64,000 bases of DNA, taken from assembly GCA_032719365.1 (NCBI GenBank), contig CM064868.1:15604463-15668462 (forward strand), in the 5' to 3' direction. Shown here piece after piece: positions 58,816 through 64,000 of the stretch (the first letter of the stretch is position 1; every line of letters starts with the position of its first letter). The DNA is from Prinsepia uniflora. Lineage: Eukaryota > Streptophyta > Magnoliopsida > Rosales > Rosaceae. Under the pieces are notes generated by a model, which was not told the origin of the DNA, made no database searches, and was given only the letters and a program-made list of their open reading frames with translations. The position numbers and the translations under genes were made by a program.

Positions 58816-61507
58816 ATGGTTAGTAATTCTTTTTCTATGAGATAACTATTTTTCATGGCAGATATAACATGTAGTTTTATTAGGTTCCTAGATGCTTGTT
58901 TTTATGGATTTCTTTGTTCTGACTTGAAGATGCTGGTGCTACTGTGCTCATATGATTGTAATGGGAACTGTAGAAAAGACTCATACTTGATGAGAATTGA
59001 ATGTTTTCAGAATCAAATTAGAGACGTTTTTCACAATTATAATTGGTACGAAAGTAATCAAATAAGGGGAGGGAGTGGGCGATTCTTCCTATTACATGCT
59101 TGGTTTTATGGGTTACTATATTGACTTTTTCATCTGTTGACTTGAAGATGTTGTGCTAATTGTATTCGTATTCGTGACTGCAATATTGAAACTGTCAAAA
59201 AAATTCCATCTCGATGGTAACTGGAAGTTGTCATAACCAAATTAGAGAGCTTTTCACAGAGATGATTGCATATTTAGGTAGAGAATTGTTGCGCATTACC
59301 TGTTCTGGTAGTATGCCTTTTTAATTAGAGCGTGAAAATTGTCCCACTTTGTGTTTGACTTCTAATTTACAGCAGTAAGATAATTCACAACAATTTTGGC
59401 TATTAACTTCTGGTTTTCCTGAATCTCTTTTCCATGTTGCGAAGACTTTTTCATACTGTTTTTGTATGTTCACTCTTGACTGACGATTTTTTTTTTAAAA
59501 TTGTTTTGCCTGCAGAATTGCGCAATTTGCCAGAGTAACGTGACGGCAGGGGTAGGCCAAGCCATCTTTACTGCTGAGTGCTCCCACTCTTTCCACTTCG
59601 TTTGCATTGCCAACAATGTCAACCATGGGAATCTTTGCTGCCCCATCTGCCGATCAAAATGGAGCGCAGTACCTTTCCTAGCTTCCACCAATGTTTTAAA
59701 TCCTCCCCAGCCTTCCCCTGTGTTTAATCCTTCCCAATCTTTCTCATTCCCCCAATTCCCCCCTTCATTCTTTCAATATGCGCCGCAGGTCCATTCTGAG
59801 CCACTTAACTTCTCAGATGACGAGCCTCTTCCATCCACGTCACCTACTCCATTATCAGACCCCCAAGCTGTAACTATCAAGAATTATACAGAGTTTTCTG
59901 CTATCCCTGCTGCAGAATCTCGTCCAACATTTCCTATCCTCGTCAGCATTCGAGCACCAGTCCTTGAAGGTGTAGATGGACATGGCCATGGCCGTACCCC
60001 CGTTGACCTAGTAACAGTTCTGGACATAAGTGGCAGCATGTGCGGCAGAAAGATTGACCTTCTCAAGCGTGCTGTGAAATTTGTCATAGAAAACTTGGGG
60101 CCTAATGATCGACTTTCAATAGTTTCATTCTCAAGTACTGCTAAAAGGGAATGTCGTCTCCGAAGAATGACTATTGAAGGCCGTGAAAGTGCCGTGAACG
60201 CAATCGAGTCTCTTAGAGCAACTGGTGGAACCGACATTGCCGGAGGACTCCAGAAAGGAGCTCAGGTCCTTGAACAACGCCGGGAAAGGAATCCAGTTTC
60301 TAGTATCATACTTCTGTCCGATGGACAAGACAATCGCAATTATGGGACTGACATTTTGGGCCTATTGCCAACTTCCATACGTTCTGGCACTTCTCCAGTC
60401 CATACATTTGGTTTTGGAACTGACCATGATGCAACTACTATGCATGCTATATCTGATTCATCAGGTGGCACATTTTCCTTCATTGAATCAGTTGGTATGA
60501 TACAAGATGCTTTTGCTTTGTGCATCGGTGGCCTTCTCAGCGTCGTGGCTCAGGAGCTTCGACTCATAGTTAGGTCAGCATCACCTGGGGTGCAGATTGC
60601 ATCAATACCATCAGGGAGACATGTGAGCGAGATTTCCGATGAGCATCAACAAGGCACTGTTGACGTTGGAAGCATGTATGCAGAAGAGGAGAAACAATTT
60701 CTTGTGTACCTTGTAGTTCCAACATTCTCAGAAATTGGAAATGAAAGCGAAGGTGAAGGGGTGAAGAAGACGTCATTGTTAGATGTTTTGTGCTCGTACA
60801 AGAATATTGGCTCAGATGAGTTGATCCAGGTACAAGGTGAGAGAGTCCGGGTACTGAGACCTGAGACTTGGTCCCCGACAGATGAGGCAGTGTGTTTGGA
60901 GGTTGATCGTGAGAGAAACAGAATTTTGGTGGCCGAAGGTATTGCAGAAGCACAAAGGATGGCTGAAACGGGAAATCTAGTGGGTGCACAGGCCATTTTG
61001 GAACAACGAATATCAACACTCGTAGCATCAGCAGCAGCACAAGCTGGGGATGATCTAAGTAGTTCGCTTGAAGCTGAAGTTAGAGCAATCAGGGAAAGAA
61101 TGGGAAGTAGGCAGATGTATGTACAGAGCGGGCGCGCTTATGCTCTCTCAGGAATGAGCTCGCATTCAAGGCAGAGGGCCTCGACAAGGGGTGACATGAG
61201 CACGGAGATATTTGGCAGCGCCTACCCCATCATGCAGCAGCAACAGCAGCAACAGCAGCAACAGTTCTCTTGCCAATCTGCCCCTGCAGGAAAAGCCCGA
61301 TGTGCGGCCTTTGGTGGCTACCAAACACCTTGCATGGCAAGAATGGTAATGAGGTCGCAAATTCATGGGTCTAATCCTGCAGCTGCTCCAGCCATTGATC
61401 CAGCCGTTGATCCAGCAGTAGATCCGGCTATTGATCCAGCCGTTGTCCCAGCCTTTGATCCGGCCGTTGTTCCAACAGTTGATCCAGCTGCTGATCCCGC
61501 AGCTTAA
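58816..61507 (+). CDS. RING-H2 / von Willebrand A E3 ubiquitin ligase, WAV3-like
   Basis: Two coding exons: ATG 58816-58818 and 59516-61507; 664 residues. RING-H2 at residues 3-46 (C3, C6, C23, H25, H28, C31, C43, C46), which in this family recruits the E2 enzyme for ubiquitin transfer. A Pro/Ser-rich linker (about 55-120) follows. The vWA domain is about 140-340 with a complete metal site: DISGS (171-175), T240 and D270; it binds partner proteins. A Vwaint-like region is about 420-500 (EAVCLEVDRERNRILVAEGI). The C-terminus has a Q10 tract (575-584) and DPA repeats. In Arabidopsis WAV3, WAVH1, WAVH2 and EDA40 form this family, with roles in root growth and gravity response. No in-frame stop or frameshift is seen. 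The missing internal Met before residue 170 forces the spliced start. Exact orthology is unknown. Confidence 0.85.
58819..59515 (+). other. first intron, directly after the ATG
   Basis: GTTAGT donor directly after ATG 58816-58818 and TTTTGCCTGCAG acceptor ending at 59515; 697 bp. Splicing joins ATG to AATTGCGCA, giving MNCAIC, the first two RING cysteines. Its own frames are stop-rich. Confidence 0.75.
61235..61264 (+). repeat. CAG/CAA repeat coding Q10
   Basis: Ten mixed CAG and CAA codons in the C-terminal tail of the E3 ligase. Mixed codons suggest it is fairly stable. Confidence 0.95.
61377..61504 (+). repeat. degenerate repeat coding DPA-rich C-terminus
   Basis: Imperfect 12-18-bp units (GATCCAGCC-like) code a tail of repeated DPAV/DPAI/VPA, to the last codon. 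Confidence 0.9.
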
Positions 61508-62720
61508 CAAGTCTTGTAATTAATGAAACTCTCAAACAAACTCGTTATTTTCTAGTTTCTGTAGCAGTTGCCTTCGTACTCGTAGGCTGATTGTTTAATG
61601 ATTTGCACATGCTTTCTTATTGTATTAATTTTCGAATGTTTTTTTGTTTCATATCTTGTGCCGAGGATCGCATTCATATTTTTATCTTCTGGTCTGGTGG
61701 TGTTTGTGTTGTGATGGTTTTATCATGGACAGCCTATATTGTGAAGCATGAATTACAACTCAAGTATAGTCGAACCAAAAAAGATCTCAACTTGGCAAAT
61801 CATCTAATTTGCTAAAACAATCTCCCATTGCCAAATCTTCTAATTTCCAAGCATGATTTTAAGTTTTTAACAAGACCTTCCTCTCAAGCTTTTTCTCTAC
61901 TTGTGATAATAAAAACACTCTTTTCACCTGAAGAACTTTGTTCGGACGTGCGCCAGATTATTGCAATTGATATATAATTCGAAGAATATATGACAAACAT
62001 CAGATTACTTTTCCTATTTTATTTTAATTTAATATTGTAAAAGATAAATTTAAACTCGAAATATTGGTGCGTTTAGTTTGATTTAAAAAAAAAAATTAAA
62101 GACAACTATATTTTGAACGCGATTACAAAGTGATTATAAAAATTAAAAATTAATACTGTGAGACTACATAAAAAATACACTAAACTACAAGGCCGTTTTG
62201 TTGTACTGCTGCAAAGCTTTTTTTTATTTTTTTATCAGGTACTGCTGCAAAGCTTCTGCGATAGATTCTTTATATTTTTGATCAAATTTAACTTGATTTG
62301 AACCTATAAATGATTAAAAAATTATTAATAAAAAGTAAGTTTTTAATGCTATCAAAATCAGACTCTCCATATTTAACCAATTTTGAATATTAAATTAAAA
62401 TTTTCAAATTTGAATAGACAATGTAATTTCCTAAAACCGCTCGCTTTTAACAGCTGGTTTTATAAAGTGATGAAAAAAAAAATAGTTTATATTTCACACA
62501 TTCTCACCAATTACCAAATCATATTTCCTCATCCATTATTCTTACATCTCAATTTCATTTCAAATTGAAGAATCTTTACTTAGCTAGGGTTGAACAACAA
62601 CTAACTAGCAATAGAAGCACTTTCTCGGAAGCTACATCAATAAAAGAGAAAATGCAATTAATCAAAAATACTGAATCCATGGATTTTCAGAGCTACTACA
62701 AATTATATTTTTCACCAAAG
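61508..62720. other. 3' flank and AT-rich intergenic DNA
   Basis: Presumed 3' UTR of the E3 gene, then AT-rich DNA. A frame at 61591-61815 has no supported product. No further gene is seen. Confidence 0.5.
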
Positions 62721-62721
62721 A

Positions 62722-62723
<2 letters not shown>

Positions 62724-62769
<46 letters not shown>
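62724..62769. repeat. (GA)n microsatellite
   Basis: Near-perfect GA run of about 23 units. Confidence 0.95.
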
Positions 62770-62773
<4 letters not shown>

Positions 62774-62910
62774 CATCAAAGCAGAAAACAACCTCATTCA
62801 ACTTTACAACTTCCAGAGGTGCATCAACCAATTTTTCAAAGTATGAAGAAACGGAAGATGTTGGAGGGAATGTAAACCAATCAACCATTAAATATAGAGA
62901 AGAACACTTG

Positions 62911-62957
<47 letters not shown>
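62911..62957. repeat. (TA)n microsatellite
   Basis: Uninterrupted TA run of about 23 units. Confidence 0.95.
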
Positions 62958-62962
<5 letters not shown>

Positions 62963-63089
62963 AGATGGTAATAAGAGTCCATCTTGTCTAGTCAAATAGA
63001 TTTCTCAAATATTTCCTTCCAATTCATTTGTCTCGTTTCCATCATCTTCTCCACTTTGTTTGATCCAAAAATAGACCTAATGAAATGTA

Positions 63090-63690
63090 TTTGCTAGATG
63101 CTGCAGGTTTTCATCTCGTTCATTGAAAGATTTGTGAGACAACAAGAAAAGTGCTAGACACTAGGGCTTTGCCAGCCTAGTGGACTCTGATTCTTAAGTT
63201 AGTAAGCAAAAGGAAGATCGGACACAAGTTTAGGCAGTGTAAGGCTTAATGAAAAGTTGCTAACTTTTCTGGATGCCCAAGTCACCTCTGGGATATTGAT
63301 ACGTGTCCTAGAGTACTAAACAAGTGGTGGTAATTCATTTAGGCTTTAAAGTAGTGTTGTTTCCATGTGGGTACTCATGTCGACTAGATAGTGTCGACCA
63401 CGTAGATAGGTGGTGTGGCTGATGGATTTTGCAAGACGGTTGGCCAGAGATGATCTGGTTAGCAGATATGTACAGTAGGTCAGGGGACCACGTGGCCTGT
63501 GACATTGGTCATTCTTCTGGTGCTCGGTCAGAATCATATAAGCATAAGTCTCCCAAGTCGTTGATTGAGGGAGATTTCCTCGGTCGAGGACTTGTAAATT
63601 CCATGAAGACTATGTAGACCCACCAATAGGGCTATATCTTGTAGTCCTTGGTGAGGAAGTGAGCCTTAATCGGATAGATAAGGCAATATA
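63090..63690. other. higher-GC unclassified sequence
   Basis: Base composition rises compared with the AT-rich DNA before it, and short frames lack recognisable domains. Together with the tandem repeat after it, this looks like the edge of another repetitive element, not classified. Confidence 0.35.
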
Positions 63691-63691
63691 T

Positions 63692-64000
63692 TGGTCGCCC
63701 CTAGAGGCTTACCAATCAATGTAAGTCCCTTGAGGAACCTCGAATGATGGTTACCCCTAAAGGCTTACCAACCAGTGTGAGTCCTTTGAGGAACCTCGAA
63801 CAATGTGATGATCAGTCGCTCTTGGAATCATGTCGATCATCTCGAGTCTCATAAGGAACTTGAAATGATGTGACAGATCAATCGTTCATGGAAGCGTGTT
63901 GATCATGCAAGTCCCTTGAGGAATCTTTAATGATGTGACATATCAGTCATTTCTGGAAGCTCGTTGATCAACACAAGTCCTCTGAGAAGCCTAAAATAAT
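63692..64000. repeat. degenerate tandem repeat, about 59-66-bp unit, runs off the edge
   Basis: Five successive units share AAGTCCCTTGAGGAACCT or a variant, then AATGATGTGA and a GATCA-like block. Units start near 63692, 63751, 63815, 63881 and 63946. The array continues past the window. Confidence 0.85.

Noticed and set aside
61166..61510. Minus-strand frame rich in Trp/Ile/Asn
   Set aside because: Shadow of the DPA repeat and Q tract of the E3 ligase on the other strand.

Overview
The window is nuclear DNA from a flowering plant, almost certainly a eudicot. This rests on AT-rich intron-containing DNA, plant Helitrons with a Rep-helicase plus an RPA-like gene, a Cassandra TRIM carrying 5S rRNA-like sequence, Ty3/gypsy-like LTR elements primed by initiator Met-tRNA, and a plant-type RING/vWA E3 ligase gene. 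The species cannot be told from sequence alone. Only one host gene looks intact; about 58.5 kb of the 64 kb is transposon.

Layout. Three Helitrons lie head to tail, all on the minus strand. H2 (1-8577) has its 5' end in the window, and its 3' end is not seen. H1 (8584-50653) is autonomous-type and decayed. H3 (50655-58509) has no recognised transposition gene. H1 read on the minus strand encodes a Rep/PIF1-helicase (49156 down to 15221, with an extra C-terminal copy at 14420-13896), then a discontinuous RPA-like single-strand-binding gene (11223-9589). H2 carries a string of exon-like pieces of an unidentified gene, split by a 527-bp TRIM.

The H1 Rep-helicase is split by a 29.2-kb nest of LTR elements, each bounded by its own 5-bp target duplication. 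Level 1 is a Cassandra TRIM (17358-46568). Level 2, in Cassandra's 3' LTR, is a gag/pol-less family-B element (17949-46445). Level 3, in that element's 3' LTR, is a solo family-C LTR (22707-45042). Level 4 is two separate family-B insertions in the solo LTR: B2, in reverse (24589-41157), and a solo LTR, B3 (42189-45030). Level 5, in B2's LTR, is family-C element C2 (25626-32991), the only one with a recognisable gag. Removing every insertion leaves a Helitron of about 12.9 kb. LTR pairs become more similar toward the centre, as the nesting order predicts.

The large LTRs (about 2.5-3.1 kb) carry unusual structure. Family B has tandem arrays of long hairpin units and a perfect 9-bp hairpin near the LTR end. 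Family C has palindromes centred on TTTAAA. In both the two arms vary together. B2 alone also has a dense cluster of TGACGTCA palindromes.

The right flank (58510-64000) is host DNA. It holds a gene for a 664-residue RING-H2/von Willebrand A protein of the WAV3 type (58816-61507), whose first coding exon appears to be only the ATG. Beyond it are AT-rich intergenic DNA, two dinucleotide microsatellites and a degenerate tandem repeat running off the right edge.
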